DNA of 64,000 nt from Chytridium lagenaria. Lineage: Eukaryota; Chytridiomycota; Chytridiomycetes; Chytridiales; Chytridiaceae. Location: NCBI GenBank assembly GCA_025449115.1, contig JAHLKC010000009.1, forward strand, positions 62,001 to 126,000, in the 5' to 3' direction. A model generated the notes under the pieces. That model was not told where the DNA came from. It made no database searches and saw only the letters and a program-made list of their open reading frames with translations. Positions 36,541-48,829 of this stretch are shown here, piece after piece. Each line of letters begins with the position of its first letter. Position 1 is the stretch's first letter. The position numbers and the translations under genes are program-made.

Positions 36541-36823
36541 CGTTTTGGACCTTTTATATGGAAAGTATTGTGTAACAATTGTAAGGCAATTTGTGCTGCC
36601 TTGGGTTTCGTTTTGCAGACTGGGACCTTGCACACCGCCTCAAAATCCAATTGTAATTCCATAAAGGAATCGACGTAGTAAGACTTTAAGTTAAATAAAA
36701 GTAAAAATAAATAATAATATTTAAATCTTCTATAAAATGTATGTAAATCGTTCAGTATGCACTTTAGATCACCCTTGATGGTTGAGTGCAGCATTCGACG
36801 AGGACGCAGATGTAGGCACGTTA

Positions 36824-37834
36824 TTACTCGAGTTTGAAGGCCGGAACCTCACTCCAACCATCACCCAGCACGACATCACCCTCTCTGCATAAGGAAATAT
36901 GCGTACTCCTCACAGCATACCGCACCTTATCACCACGGGTCAACATCAGATCCTTGCAAGAATTTGACTTGACCAGCAGCGAAAACATCTTGGACGGGTG
37001 AAGTGTAGTAAATTGACACGGAAATCCCTATATAGTTTGCAAGAGGATGATTACCGCGCATTAGAGCAAGGATACTGAACGAGATATATCTCTAACCTTA
37101 AATGTACATCCCTCCGGTATAGTCCTCTTTACAGACTCCTGAAAATCCATCCCTGCCATCCCCTCCACATTCGCCCACGCCGAACCTCCCATTCGATCCC
37201 CCACTCCCTGCGCGAAGTAATCTCCCCATCTCGCACCCCCAAAGGCACTGCGAAAAGAGTCTGCTGATATCGTCATCCCAAAGGCATCGCATATCGTAAT
37301 CTTCGCGAAAAGCGGCGATCTGCTGCTTTAATATAGACTCCAGGTCCTCCTCGTGAATGGACAGACTCTGGGATGGTGGAGATTTTGGTGATGATGCTAT
37401 AGACGTCATTTGAAATGGTAGAATAGGAAAGTTGATTTCGGCGGTACGTCTATAGAGTATTAAGTAATAGGTCGTCAGAACCAAATTGATGGTGTTAAAG
37501 CAAGCCGGTACCTTCGTGACATTGCAGCAGCATCTTTCGGAATAGGCTTCCACACCCAATCCCTCGCCAAATCGAAGTCCAGTCCCTTCACCGAATCCGT
37601 CACATTCGCGTTCGCATAGAACACTTCATGGCTGAATAAGCATCCCACCGTTCTATACCCATGGGCCTCCACATCCTTAGCCAGCCATCGCGTCCCTAAC
37701 ACAGGATCCCAGAACTCTACAACTCCCATGCTCGATATGGTCGTAACCCACGCCGCCGCTTCTGATGTTTTTGAGCTGCCAAGTGTCATGTACGCATTTA
37801 AAGAGAGCCCAAGAAGAAGACTGGTGAGGAGCAA
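36824..37834 (-). CDS. Secreted protein, family unrecognised
   Basis: The start at 37834 gives a signal peptide (MLLTSLLLGLSLNAYMTLGS) followed by AAAWVTTISSMGVVEFWDPV and VFYANANVTDSVKGLDFDLA with one N-glycosylation sequon (N-V-T). After one or more introns (donor at about 37514, acceptor at about 37450) the frame ITICDAFGMTISADSFRSAF..GGARWGDYFAQGVGDRMGG runs to CTFKV (about 37100). The last exon encodes CKDLMLTRGDKVRYAVRSTH..CREGDVVLGDG and ends TAA at 36824-36826. The product is roughly 230 residues with a few cysteines. It sits head-to-tail with the CTL gene, about 290 bp apart. Two overlapping frames at 37200-37440 make the middle uncertain. Confidence 0.5.
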
Positions 37835-38130
37835 AGCGTGACAGTGGGTGGCAGTTTTGAAATCGTCAAGATGGTTTGTAATGAGTGCCAGATATCAGTT
37901 CTTAGATATAAAATTGTTAAAACGATGCTCTGATGATTTCGTAAATTTACTCTGTATTTCCTAATCCTCTCCTCTTTTCTACGCCAATGAGCGACACAAA
38001 GCGCGCCGCGTGTCTAGGGCTTTCTATGTATCTACCTAGTCCAGTAAATAAGAAAGAAAAGGTAAACTAAGTCCATAAATCGCTTAGAAAGTCAAACAAG
38101 AAAATAACCATATAAACAATAATAGAAGAG
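37835..38130. other. Intergenic spacer
   Basis: Short AT-rich spacer between the secreted-protein gene and the 3' end of the C2-domain gene; no feature recognised. Confidence 0.5.
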
Positions 38131-39048
38131 CAGGGCTTAACTGGTAACAGGCTGAAGAAAGGAACACACAAATCGACGTTCGCCGTCCTCCCCCTCGCCA
38201 AAATCTTCACAAGCCTTTCCGAATGACTCGCCCGAATTTGCAAGAAATCATTCCACCATTGTTTGGTCATTGAATAAATAATCCGTTTTTTTGTTCCTCC
38301 ATCTTTGTCTCCTGTTCTATCTATTCAAGCTTAGGCGTGAAGATTTCGCAATGAAACAAACCTCCAATGCAACAACATCGCTCTCTGCAAATGGCGCATC
38401 ATTCCTAGGCAACATCTCTAAAAAGACCTCTAAAACTCCCACAGTCACACCCATATCTCCAGATTCTTTCACCTCTAAAACCTTAGATTTCACACCCCCC
38501 CTAAACACTCTCTCCAATCCAGCTCTCGTGATCCCATAAAAGTTCTGTGATTAGACGGATGATGACACCGCGTAATTAACACTTCAATGGGATAAGCCGA
38601 CCCTAAAAGTCCTTCCATCATTCTACGTATCCGACTTTCCTCAAGAGACGCTTCTAATCTCCCACCTTTTCCGTGCTGAAAATCAAGTCCGCGCGGAAGA
38701 AGAGTTCGATCGTCTTGTTTTATATTCTAAAACGTTATTAAGAAAGGACAAAGCGCAGCTCACCGGAAGCTCTAAAAGCCACTGACAGTTGAAGATAGGT
38801 TCAGTGGAACTCATAACAGGACTTGACGAGAACCTCTGATCCCGAAATCTCATGTGAATTTCAATCGACGTTGTAGCATCCTACAACATTAGAAGCGCCA
38901 GGTAAACATACAAAACCTCTGCAACATCCGGTAATCCCAGAAATGCAAGTCCACGCGGAATAGTAATCAACAAATATCTTCTATTGTTTTTCGGTAAAGC
39001 CGGAGCGTTCTGATGCAGGAGCGGCACGCTTTGCGTACGTCCCGGCAT
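38131..39048 (-). CDS. C2-domain protein (possibly CEP120-like)
   Basis: The start at 39048 (MPGRTQSVPLLHQNAPALPK) leads into RRYLLITIPRGLAFLGLPDV. An intron (about 38907-38883, gttttg..tgtag) is followed by EIHMRFRDQRFSSSPVMSST, then EPIFNCQWLLELP. A second intron ends at gattttcag (38690), followed by ASLEESRIRRMMEGLLGSAY and PIEVLITRCHHPSNHRTFMG. The alternation of beta strands, with the x-P-V-x-x-S-T-x-P-x-F-N turn, is the pattern of C2 domains, and the first block resembles the N-terminal C2 of centriolar CEP120. A homologue would fit a flagellated fungus, but this is a motif-level guess. A G7 run near 38503 is associated with a frame change, and the 3' end (about 38131-38250) is uncertain. 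Confidence 0.4.
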
Positions 39049-39153
39049 ACCCTTATGCAATTCCCCGCTAAACGATTTTGAGAGTCTAGAGTTTCTCAGT
39101 CCCTTCAAATCCGATTCCGATCGACTATGAAACTTTTAGTTATTTAAAACGCA

Positions 39154-39437
39154 CTATATGGCCAACCCAATATTGTTGGCGATCTTTTCAGACAGTTTCT
39201 CAATAATACCGCTGCCGCTCAGAAGGTTCTTGGCATCTTCCTCTCTCCCTGCGTTGGACACAAGGGTACGGATGGTGGACTGGATGTCTAAGATAACAGT
39301 CAGTGATTGGAATACACAGTCAACAAGGAAGGAGAGCCTTGAAATGTGGATTTCGTACCTTCAGAGCTGAGCTGCTCCCCAATGATGTTCTGAAGAGTGG
39401 CGAGCCTAGCCGCATCCGTCGCATAATCGTTTTCCAT
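39154..39437 (-). CDS. 70-residue helical protein, unrecognised
   Basis: Exon 1 is 39437-39359 (79 nt), the intron 39358-39288 (71 bp, gtacga..cttag) and exon 2 39287-39154, ending TAG. The product is 70 residues, all predicted helix: MENDYATDAARLATLQNIIG, then STIRTLVSNAGREEDAKNLL and IIEKLSEKIANNIGLAI. The frame is preserved exactly across the intron, which supports a real gene. Size and helical character suit a subunit of a larger complex; no family is claimed. It is divergently arranged with NMA111, 204 bp apart. Confidence 0.55.
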
Positions 39438-39641
39438 GACCCAAATCCAATCGATGCACCACTCGCACCGAAGGCTGAACCCCCTTAACAGCTTTTTTCT
39501 GGAAACGACGTATGTGTATCTCCGTTGTCAACAACCCTCAGCAGATTAACACCTCGTGGCTGTATATGAGAGATTGTCCGAACCACAGATCGTTTCTGAT
39601 ACAAATTTTTGAAGGAGCAGGAGGCTTTGATCTAGCAAAAC
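39438..39641. promoter_or_regulatory. Divergent promoter region
   Basis: The 204-bp gap between the starts of the 70-residue protein gene (minus) and NMA111 (plus) must contain both promoters. No individual site can be assigned. Confidence 0.4.
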
Positions 39642-42600
39642 ATGGACGAGGAAGTCAACGGTTCATCCGATCAAATGATCAATGACGGCGTCGAGGAAGC
39701 CGTAAGTCCATTAATCCAAAACTTTCATCATGTTTTCTTATTTGTATGTCTTAAAGGATGTGGTTCTGCCCGACCAAATCGGTTCCTTGTATGCAGAAGG
39801 CTCAGGAAGCCCATCGGTTTGGGAAAAAACCCTGTCCCAGATAATACCCGCTATCGTTAGCATCCGTCTTATTGCCGTTCGGAATTTTGGTATGATTAAT
39901 TTCGTTGTCCTGATCTAAATTTGGAAGACACGGACCATCAAGGCGCATCACAGGCCTCTGGATTCATTGTAGATAAAGAAAGAGGGGTATTCGGCTTCTT
40001 TTGTTACGGGACTCATTTTTTTTCTCGTAGATTATCCTTTCTAATCGACATGTTGTGCATCCGGGTATTTGATGTAGTCATTTGTTTACACTGACATTCT
40101 TGAAGGCCCGGTGTTGGCGGAAGGCATTTTCAGTCAATCTAAGGAAGAAACCAAGCTTATACCTATATACAGAGATCCAGGTTTGTAACGGAACTTTTGG
40201 TGACGCTAACATTGCTAAGTTCATGATTTTGGGTATGGTGGTTGTGATAACGTAAACTGATATGCAAGGTTTTTTAAGTTTGACGTGAAAGAAATCAAGT
40301 ACATGAAGTTATTGGAGATACCGCTTGCACCCGAAAAAGCGCGTGTGGGGATTGATATTCGTGTGGTACGTGTGCAGTGATATGACTCCTGCCTTTTTTT
40401 TTGTTTTTCCTAACTGTAACATAGGTTGGGAATGATAGCGGTGAGAGGTTGAGTATTCTAAGTGGAACGTTGGCGAGATTAGATAGGAAGGCACCGCAGT
40501 ATGGGTCTGGAAAGTATAATGGTGTTTATAATAATAGGATTCTTGCTAAGTTTTGTGTAGATTTTAATACATGTAATGCAATTGCGATTTGACAGGTTGC
40601 TGCATGAGAAACGCTGACTCTTTTTCTCAAATCAACTTTGTGTAAATTAGTCTACTATCAAGCTGCATCTATGACCTCTGGTGGAAGCTCCGGCTCTCCT
40701 GTTATAAACGTAGATGGGGAAGCTATAGCCTTAAACGCAGGTGACATTTTATTTCCCAGCCTCTCTGACTATCCAAAGGTGGCGCAACTTCCTCCGCCTC
40801 CTCCTTCTTCCTACCCTCGACCGTGTTGTCCGAGTCCTCAAACTCCTTCAAGACGGCCTTCCCGTCCCAAGAGGCACTCTTCAAACCATCTTCAAATTCA
40901 GCCCATTTGATGAGGTGAAGAGATTAGGATTGAAGACCAGACGTTGAAAATGAAGTGAGGAGCGAGTTTCCAGAGAATACAGGAATGTTGGTTGTAAGGT
41001 GGGGTTCTACTGAGGTTTTTCTTTTTAGTAATTATGTTTAAGTCAGGTGATGCCAAAGGGACCTGGGGATGAGGTGCTGGAGTGTGGGGATATTGTTATT
41101 AAAGTGAATGGGAGTGGCTATTAAAGTTTGTGACGCTTGAGGAAACTTTTGATTCGAGGTTAGTTTTTTTTTCTGTTGCTTCTTTTGCGTAGCTTCTTTA
41201 CATCTATCATAAACATTTATAAATGTTGTTCATAAATATAAATTTTAACCAGTTTCAATCTTAAGTGTCGGGAAATCTGTCAGCTTCCTTGTACAAAGGT
41301 ATTTCACTTTCCGTGTCAAAATCTGAGCGTCAACTTTAGAGGTGCAGATTTTAAGGAACTTAGCGTCAAAGTCCAAGATCTTCACTCCATTTCCCCAAAC
41401 ACCTTTATTGAAATCGGTGGTGGCATCATCCACACTCTTTCGTATCAAATGGCTCGGAGCTACATGGTTCCCGTCGGTTGGTATCCGTCTCCCAACCTTT
41501 CTAAAAACCCCATCAGGCGGTGTCTTTATCGCAGCCGCCGGCTACATGTTTGGTCTAGCCGGCATATCACGACGATGCATCATCACGGCACTCAATAATG
41601 TGCCTGTACCAGATGTGGAAACGTTTGTGGAGGTCATGCAGACGTTGAGGGATGGGGAACGTGTGCCGATCAGGTTCTTTCATTTAGCGGATGTAAATAA
41701 GGTCAAGTTGGCACTTGCTCCTGTGGATCGACATTGGCATTCATTTAGAACTGCCAAAAGGAATGGTATGAGCGTTGATGTGATATCCCTGTTTTGATTG
41801 TGCTGTAAGTTAACTCCTTGTTCGGTTGTAAAATAGACACTACTGGCTACTGGGATTACACCCTTCTCCCTCCCTGCATCGGAAAGGCCTCCTTCGTCCC
41901 CCACACCGCGACTCCTATTAATCTCGACGAAAGTTTAGGTACGCCCTCTCTTCCCTCCCACCTAACCTTTAAAAGGCCCAGGCCGCCTTGTCGTTCCCTC
42001 CCTCGTCCACGTTGAATTTCACCTCCCTTTTAAAGTCGATGGAGTGATTCATCAAGATCACTCAGGAGTTGGTTTGATTGTCGATGCGGAACGGGGTTTG
42101 GTGGTGGTGGATCGACATGCGATACCGACTTTTATTGGGGATGTGCTGTTGACTTTTGCAAACAGTATTTTTGTGCCCGCAAGGATTTTGTACATACATC
42201 AGTTGTATAATTTTGCGGTAGTGGAATATAATCCGGAGTTGTTGGGGAACACGGTTAGACCTCAAACATCAACTTTATCACTTTAGGCCTGCTGATCTAA
42301 ATTGATAATTATTTTTTTTAAAAGCCAGTTGCATCAGCGTCGTTATCGGATAAGGAGTTGCTGCAGGGAGATTATGGTTAGTTTTCCTGTTTATGTAGTA
42401 TAGTTTCCTACTATTGATTTGACAAATCGTGTGGCTAATGGTTGTTTTGTTGATAGTTTACCTTGTTTGCCTCACTAAATCATATCAACCGCTTGTGCGG
42501 AAAACTATTGTCACCAATGTGCGTCAATTCTATGTATCTGAGCCTATCCCACCAAGTTACCGAGCGATGAACGTTGAAGGTGAAATTTCTTGATTTGTTA

Positions 42601-43746
42601 AGGGATCAGGGACGTTAACTTTACAAAACTCCAGGTATCGAGCTCGAAAATCCCATTTCCCAAGGCGGAGTCCTCACAGACGACCAAGGCCGTATCCAAG
42701 CCCTCTACGCGGCCCACACCAAGCATGCCACCAAAGGGCGCAACGAATTCCACATCGGACTCTCCATATCCACTGTGACTCCTGTGCTTGATCGGTTGAA
42801 GGAAGCGATGGCGGTTCATGGGAATTGGAATGCGGCGATGGGGTCGGATGTGTGTGAGTTGCATGAAAAGTTGAGACCGGTGATGGGGTTGGAGGTGGAG
42901 TTGACTTATGCGCAGGTGGCGCATACGAGGCTTTTGGGGCTTTCGGATGAGTGGGTGAAGAGGATTGAGGAGTGTCATGGGTCGAGGAGGAATGTGATGT
43001 TAATTAGGAGATTGACGTCAGGTATGTATTTCTTTTTGATGGAACCTGTTCAGTACTTTCCGTTTCAAACTGTACGAGTGGCGAATGGATTTATGAAAGT
43101 TAACGATGAGTGCTTTATCAAGGTACGCCTGCATCCACGCTCTTAAAAGAAGGCGACGTCATCCTCGCCGTCGACGGTAAACCCGCCACAACCTTTGACG
43201 ACGTTATGCGCCACTCGGACCTCCCTTCTCTCACCCTCACTATCCTCCGCGACAAAGCCGAACTCACCATCACCGTCCCCCAATCCACCTTCCAAGCCAG
43301 CGGAACCGCTCACATAGTTGGTTGGTCAGGCGCCATCTTCCAAAGTAAGCTCACCCTTCCCACTCCCACTCCCCTTCTTCTAACACCCTCTCCAAAAAAC
43401 AACAAAAAAAACAACAGTGCCGCCGAAACCCATCTACCAACAACTCAAAACAGTTCCAAAAGGCGTCCTCTGTTCAGTCGTGTACGACGGCTCCCCATCC
43501 CAGTTATACCAACTCCAGCCGCTATCCTGGGTCACGGAAGTCAATGGCGTTTCTGTTGAAACCTTGGACGATTTCCTGACCGCCGTTCGAGCGATTCCGT
43601 CCGACACGTTTGCGAGGATTCGGACGGTGAATTTTAATCGATTCGTGAGGGTGATTGCGTTGAGGACGGATAAACATTATTTTGGGACTTGGGAGATTAA
43701 ATGGGCTGAAGGGAAGGGGGGTGGGGCTTTGGCGAGGTTTGAGTAA
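39642..43746 (+). CDS. NMA111: Nma111-type nuclear serine protease (HtrA family)
   Basis: Nma111 is the fungal tandem HtrA/PDZ protease, nuclear and pro-apoptotic in yeast. Exon 1 (39642-39701) joins 39758 onward (GEE-A then [20 protein letters not shown]). Seen next: [30 protein letters not shown] with a downstream SNRHVV (catalytic His), [40 protein letters not shown], and [20 protein letters not shown] with the catalytic Ser in GGSSGSP. Then comes a PDZ domain ([20 protein letters not shown]), [16 protein letters not shown], a second, degenerate protease half (about 41850-42980) and a last PDZ region ending ALARFE, TAA 43744-43746. Many introns of about 50-70 bp. A C run at about 40813 is one base short before [20 protein letters not shown], and another frame step lies near 41478. 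Confidence 0.9.
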
Positions 43747-44617
43747 ATTGGGCGGGGTTGGGGTTTTTTTTTATTTTGTTAATGTATCGTTGTCGGGTGG
43801 GTGTCTGCGGAGTTCGACGGCATTGCTTGGAACTCTAAACACTTTGTTGTGCGCGTTGTAACGACATCTGTTAGGGCGATCCTGCACATAATATCAAATG
43901 CATCTTGTCAATCTACATTCGTCGCTCCACGTACCCCGTCACTCCAATTGACTTCACCACCCTTACCACCAAATCATGGCACATCCACCATTAGCCCGAC
44001 AACCCAGAAAAAAACAGTAAAAACTTGAAGTTTACAAAAATTATACACCATCTCTACTTATTCGGTAATGTCCACAAAGTGCGGGGAAAAAGACACAGGA
44101 ACAAGAATGCGAAAGAAAAAAAAGTTACAGTAAAACAAAAATACCAAAACACCTCAGGGGTTGTTTTTAAAAAAAGCATAATATCGAAAGCCCAACGTGA
44201 AAAAGGCCAAAACAAAAAAAAAGGTAGAATGCAGAGGCGAAAAAAAAAACAATATTTAAACATACAAAAAAGATGCAGTGCATAACCCCCAAAACTTCAC
44301 TAAAAGTAACAAATCCCCACAGAAACCGCAAACAAAAAAACGCTTTGGTATAATATATAATCACAATTTCATCGATACCCTCTTCATCCAGTTTTCCCCA
44401 AACCCACCATCTCTATACACATCTCCAAAAAAAAAAAAACAGACCGCTTCATCTCATTCATCCCACGCCTTCTCAATATCCCGCTCCCGTTCAATCCGAT
44501 TCAACCGTTCCGTCTCCCTCGCATCTAACCAAAAACAAGCCATTAACGAAACCCTCGCAAAGCAAATATTCCCCACAAAAACAAAAAGAAAAAACATCCA
44601 CGTACCTTGCGCTTCCT
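43747..44617. other. A-rich spacer between convergent genes
   Basis: Lies between the 3' ends of NMA111 (plus) and the R3HCC1-like gene (minus). Rich in A runs from 44000 to 44340; no gene recognised. Confidence 0.55.
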
Positions 44618-44972
44618 TCATTTTTTCATATCGGCTTCCTCCTCTTCCGCCGTCTTCTTTTTAACACGCATCCCTAACGCTCCCGCAATGAGACGGCGTG
44701 CAACTTTATCTAAAGTGGGGTGGTGGTGGTGGTGAACAAACGATATAGAGAAAGAGCAGGGGTGGGTGGGGTTGAACAATGAAAAAGGAAGGAGGGATAC
44801 CTGTTGTCACGGGTCGAGGACCTTCCGGTTCTAAAAAAGAGGAGAAGCACGTCAACAAAAACGCGTATCGATAAAATAAAAATCATACCGTTCCGGTTTG
44901 GCGGTCTCCCCGCAAACGGGCGTACCTAAAAAATAAGCGAAAAACACCCCGCTACGTAAGAAAAAAACGCAA

Positions 44973-45004
<32 letters not shown>

Positions 45005-45945
45005 GAGAGGGGCGATTCATGACGTACCTTCAAAAACGGGTTCATCAATGTTTTCGCGTACGCCGATTTCGCTAAAGGGTGTTAGATGCAGGATAGTGGG
45101 GGAAAAGCAGGCGTACCTTGAGTTGCGTTTGAAAAGACGATGAGAGCAGAGGTGTCGGTTTGCCAGTGAACGCGGTAGCCGGTAAAGTCGGTGAAAATGT
45201 CGTGGAGGTCGGAGGTGCGGGCTGTAGGGGGGAAGTCGTAGCATTCTAGGACGGTGGTGGGGATGTCGATGTCTAAGTGGAGGTGGGGTTGTTGACCATG
45301 ACGCCAGGTGAAGAGGGTGGAAATGAGCGGGAGATGAGAAGCGTTAAAAGAAGCGTTTATGGATTGATGAAAGGGGGTTTTGAGGAGAATGAAAGGGGGA
45401 GAAGGATGGGAAAGAGGGAAATGGAGGTGTTTGAAGGGATTCATTGATGGTTTAATGGGTGGTAGAGGCTTCTATCCTGGGGGCGGGAGGTGGTGTTAAC
45501 AGAAAGAGAAGTTTACCTTCAAAAGATGCGGGGACTTTAGGTTTCGGAGGATCATTCGACGCGACAACAACAGCCTCAACCTGATCCCGTTCCGCCATCT
45601 TCTCCCAGTCATCCTCCTCGTCCAACGTCACCGTTTCCAAAGCCTTAGAGACCTCTTCCAATTTGATCGTCGAGTTCAAAGGTTTCACATCTCGATCGAC
45701 AGGGTACACGCGGAGCATCTGTTCAGATTTCGGGGAAGGTCGATTCGGGGATGATGTGATGATGGGGGCTTTGAAGACGCCGCGACCCCGTTTTGACGGT
45801 TTTGGGTCTGCGTCGATGGGTTTTTCGGGGAGAGAGGAGGGGTTGTGGGTTGGGGGTCTTGACGACGGTGTCGGGGGATGAAGACGGGGAGGTCTTGACG
45901 TTTTGGACGGGGGGGGTCGGGGGTATCCATTTGATCACAGCACAC
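44618..45945 (-). CDS. R3HCC1/R3HCC1L-like protein (C-terminal RRM-like domain)
   Basis: The family is defined by an R3H domain and/or a C-terminal RRM-like fold; its molecular role is unclear. Seen: an N-terminal low-complexity part with SKRGRGVFKAPIITSSPNRP (about 45750-45800), MLRVYPVDRDVKPLNSTIKL and an acidic LETVTLDEEDDWEKMAERDQ (about 45600), then TVLECYDFPPTARTSDLHDI and FTGYRVHWQTDTSALIVFSN (45130-45250), a close match to the conserved R3HCC1 block. The C-terminal end is spread over small exons at 45071-45028 (44 nt), 44925-44889 (37 nt), 44830-44801 (30 nt) and 44709-44618, encoding AKSAYAKTLMNPFLK, a Pro/Arg stretch, PEGPRPVTT and DKVARRLIAGALGMRVKKKT; stop TGA at 44618-44620. The R3H domain itself was not found, and the first exon is unresolved (frames conflict at 45850-46000). 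Confidence 0.75.
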
Positions 45946-46085
45946 TGATGGGGGGGACCCTTGATGTCAAGGTCAAAATTAAGGCTTTTCTTTTTTTTTT
46001 TTTTTTTTTTTGGCTGAAGAGTGATGATGCGATGCATGTGTCCGATGTTTGGGGTTGGGAGGCGCGTGGGTGGGGTTGTGGGATG

Positions 46086-48829
46086 GATGGAGGGTGGGAT
46101 GTTGTTTGGGGATGTAGGTGGACGCAGATATAATAGTGGGAAAGGATCCGTGAATGCTGTGGGTGGTCGTCGAAAACGAAAGGTGTGTTTACCTTACCTC
46201 TTTGGACGACATGCTTGCCTTGTGTACGGTGCATTGCGATGGGTCGAATTCAACGAGAATGAATGGGAACTGCCATTGTGCATGACGATGATAGAACTAA
46301 CATCCTTAATCAACCAAACTCAGGACCTTGACGCTTCGATTACCCCATCCACCCCACACCCCCTAAATCCAAACGCAAATTCCGTCTCGCCACTCCCTCT
46401 CACCGTCTCCAACCTTTCCCCTTCCTCTACGAAATCATAGACTCACCCAACTTTGACGGCACAACCCCCGATCGTCCATCCGTCCCCACCCTCGCCCACG
46501 GTCTTGACAGAGTGTTGTTCAGGTAATGTTGAAAAGGCGTTTTGTCGAGGATGTGCTTTTAACAACAGAGATGTAGCCCTGGCGTGCATATGTTGAAGGA
46601 TCCACGAACGGGGGTTTATAATTTCGATCAATACTTGGAACGGATCACGCAACCCGAGGATTTCAATTATGGGGCGTTACCGGAATACGTGACAGCGTCA
46701 AAGGATGATGTAAATAAAAACCTCCTTCACCTCTTCATGCATCCCCTATAAATCCATAACAAAATCCCTCCCGTTTTACCACGTAGATCCTTTTAGAGAT
46801 GGCGAAAAAGCATGAAAGGCGGTACGCATCCTCCACTTCGTCCATCACGAATTTGATTGCGAAAATCTATCAAGTCGTGTCATTCCATAAACCGATCAAC
46901 AATTCAAAGTTCTCGATGCGGTTCACGGATGAGGTTTGATATTTGTGCGGGGTGGTGTTTGTTGATGTTTGTTGTTTTTTTTTTCGGGGGGTGATAGAGC
47001 GTGAAGTTTACGACGACGACACGGTCACCGACTTCTGCGGTGTTGAGGTATCGCGATGGAGTTTATGTCATTGATCAAGAAAAGGGAGAGGTGGAGGAAG
47101 ATCTTGAGGAGACACCGAATGCGATTTTGATGAATCTTGTATGTCTCCTATTTACATTTATTTTTTATTGGAATGTGTTTTTGTTTATGCTGACGGTTTA
47201 TTTTCAGGGGAAATCTATGGAGAGGATGTTGACGTCGACACCTGAAGAATTTGCAAAGTTTGTGAAAAAGGAAGGTGAGGAGACTGCTAGGGATGTCAAA
47301 TGCGATGATGACGCGTATGTGTATGCAAAGGTGAATTTTTTGTTTCTAGCTTTTCAAGGCTGTGTTTTTGTTAATGCGTTGCTATTGTAGGCGGAAAACT
47401 TTTTATTGAGGTCACAGTTGGATTGCATGGATCCGAGGTTACCGAAAAAGTCGTTTGATTTGAAGACGAGAGCGACGTTGCCTATTCGAATGGATCCGGC
47501 GAATTATAAGGTGGGATTTTTAGTTTTGAGATGAAAATGATTCAAACAGGATTTAATGGATGTGTTTTTTTTTGAGTAGGGATACCGTGGATATCGACTG
47601 AAAAAAGTGCATGGACTTTTTGAAAGTTATGAAAGGGAATATTACGATATGGTTAGATCGGCCATGTTGAAATACAAGTGAGTCAAACGCATCCCTTTAC
47701 ATAAGATTTTATTGACGTATGTGTTTTTTGTATTTGTTTATACGTGCAGCTTTCAAGTCCGGATTGGGAATATGGATGGAATTCTTGTTTGTTTTCATAA
47801 CACTGAAGAGGTGTTTGGGTTTCAGTATTTGAGCGTGGAGGAGATGGATGAGGTGCTTTATGGGAGTAAGGAGTTTGGGGATGCGGCGTTTGCGGCTTCG
47901 ATCAAGGTGCTGGAGAGGGTGTTGGATCGGTGTTTGGAGAGGTTTTGGGGGTGGGATGTGAGGGTGACGGTGAAGGGGTCGCAGACTTTACAGGTAGTTC
48001 TTACTTGCATTTATTTTGAGATTGCGTATAGAGTTTTTATTGATGGGTGATTCTGTTTTTTTGTTTTGTTTTTTTTTAATAGAAATTGTCAGTGTATGTT
48101 GAGCCGATTGGGTTGCCAAAGGGTAAGGAAGGGGTGGAAGGGTGGAGAAGGGTTGTGGAAAGGACGCCGGCTTTAGCAAAGTATGAGTTGAGGGCGACGG
48201 GATGGTTGGGGGATAGTGTGATGGATGATTCCCCGCCTACGGGGAGTGAGATGGACGCGGAGAGACTTGGGGAGTGGTCGATTGCGTATGAGATGGATGA
48301 GAAGGGGGTTGTGGAGAGACGGATGCAAGTTGTTGAGGAGGTGGAAGAGGAGGAGGAGGAGGATGTGGGTGTGGGTGAGAGTCAGAGTGAAGAGGAGTTG
48401 AGGAAGGTGAGGTTGGCGACATTGAGGAGTGCACTTGAACCTGATGGGATGAAGATAATGGCGGCGGAGGGGTTGGAAGAGAGTAGACAGAGTGGGAAGA
48501 AGAAGAAGACGCGTGGTGTTGTGGTGTTTGAGGAGGAGAGTTGGGATGATGGTGGGTTGGTGGGGAATGCGGAGAGGAGGAAACGTGATGATGGTGTTGG
48601 TATGGGATTATTAGCGTCGTCGTTGACGAAAAGAAAGCGAGGTGAAGATGGAGGAAGAGATGATGGTGATGATGGTGATGAGAGGCTTTGGAGAGAGTAT
48701 GGAGGTGTGAGGAGGGGTTGCATGAATTTGAATTCTGGGGGGGGTGGTGGGAGTCGGAGAGGGGTAGGATTTATGAGGAGGTTTGCAAGTGACATAGGTG
48801 GTGGTGGTGGTGGTGGTGGTGTTGTTTAA
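46086..48829 (+). CDS. PET127: Pet127-type mitochondrial RNA-processing protein
   Basis: Pet127 is a mitochondrial membrane-associated protein needed for 5' processing/turnover of mitochondrial RNAs in yeast; the family has a PD-(D/E)xK nuclease-like fold. Seen in order: FPFLYEIIDSPNFDGTTPDR, SVPTLAHGLDRVLF (46440-46520), PGVHMLKDPRTGVYNFDQYL, PEDFNYGALPEYVTASKDD, HERRYASSTSSITNLIAKIY, SPTSAVLRYRDGVYVIDQEK, GKSMERMLTSTPEEFAKF, LRSQLDCMDPRLPKKSFDLK followed by TRATLPIRMD (the conserved core with candidate active-site Asp/Glu/Lys residues), HGLFESYEREYYDMVRSAML, and NFQVRIGNMDGILVCFHNTE. At least seven short introns. The C-terminus is a long acidic/basic disordered tail ending in polyglycine, TAA 48827-48829. 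The N-terminal start is provisional; a GRRYNSGKG segment resembles a mitochondrial presequence cleavage region. Confidence 0.85.

Noticed and set aside
44278..44664. 128-codon plus-strand frame
   Set aside because: It overlaps the last exon of the R3HCC1-like gene on the opposite strand and is Ser/Lys-rich shadow sequence.
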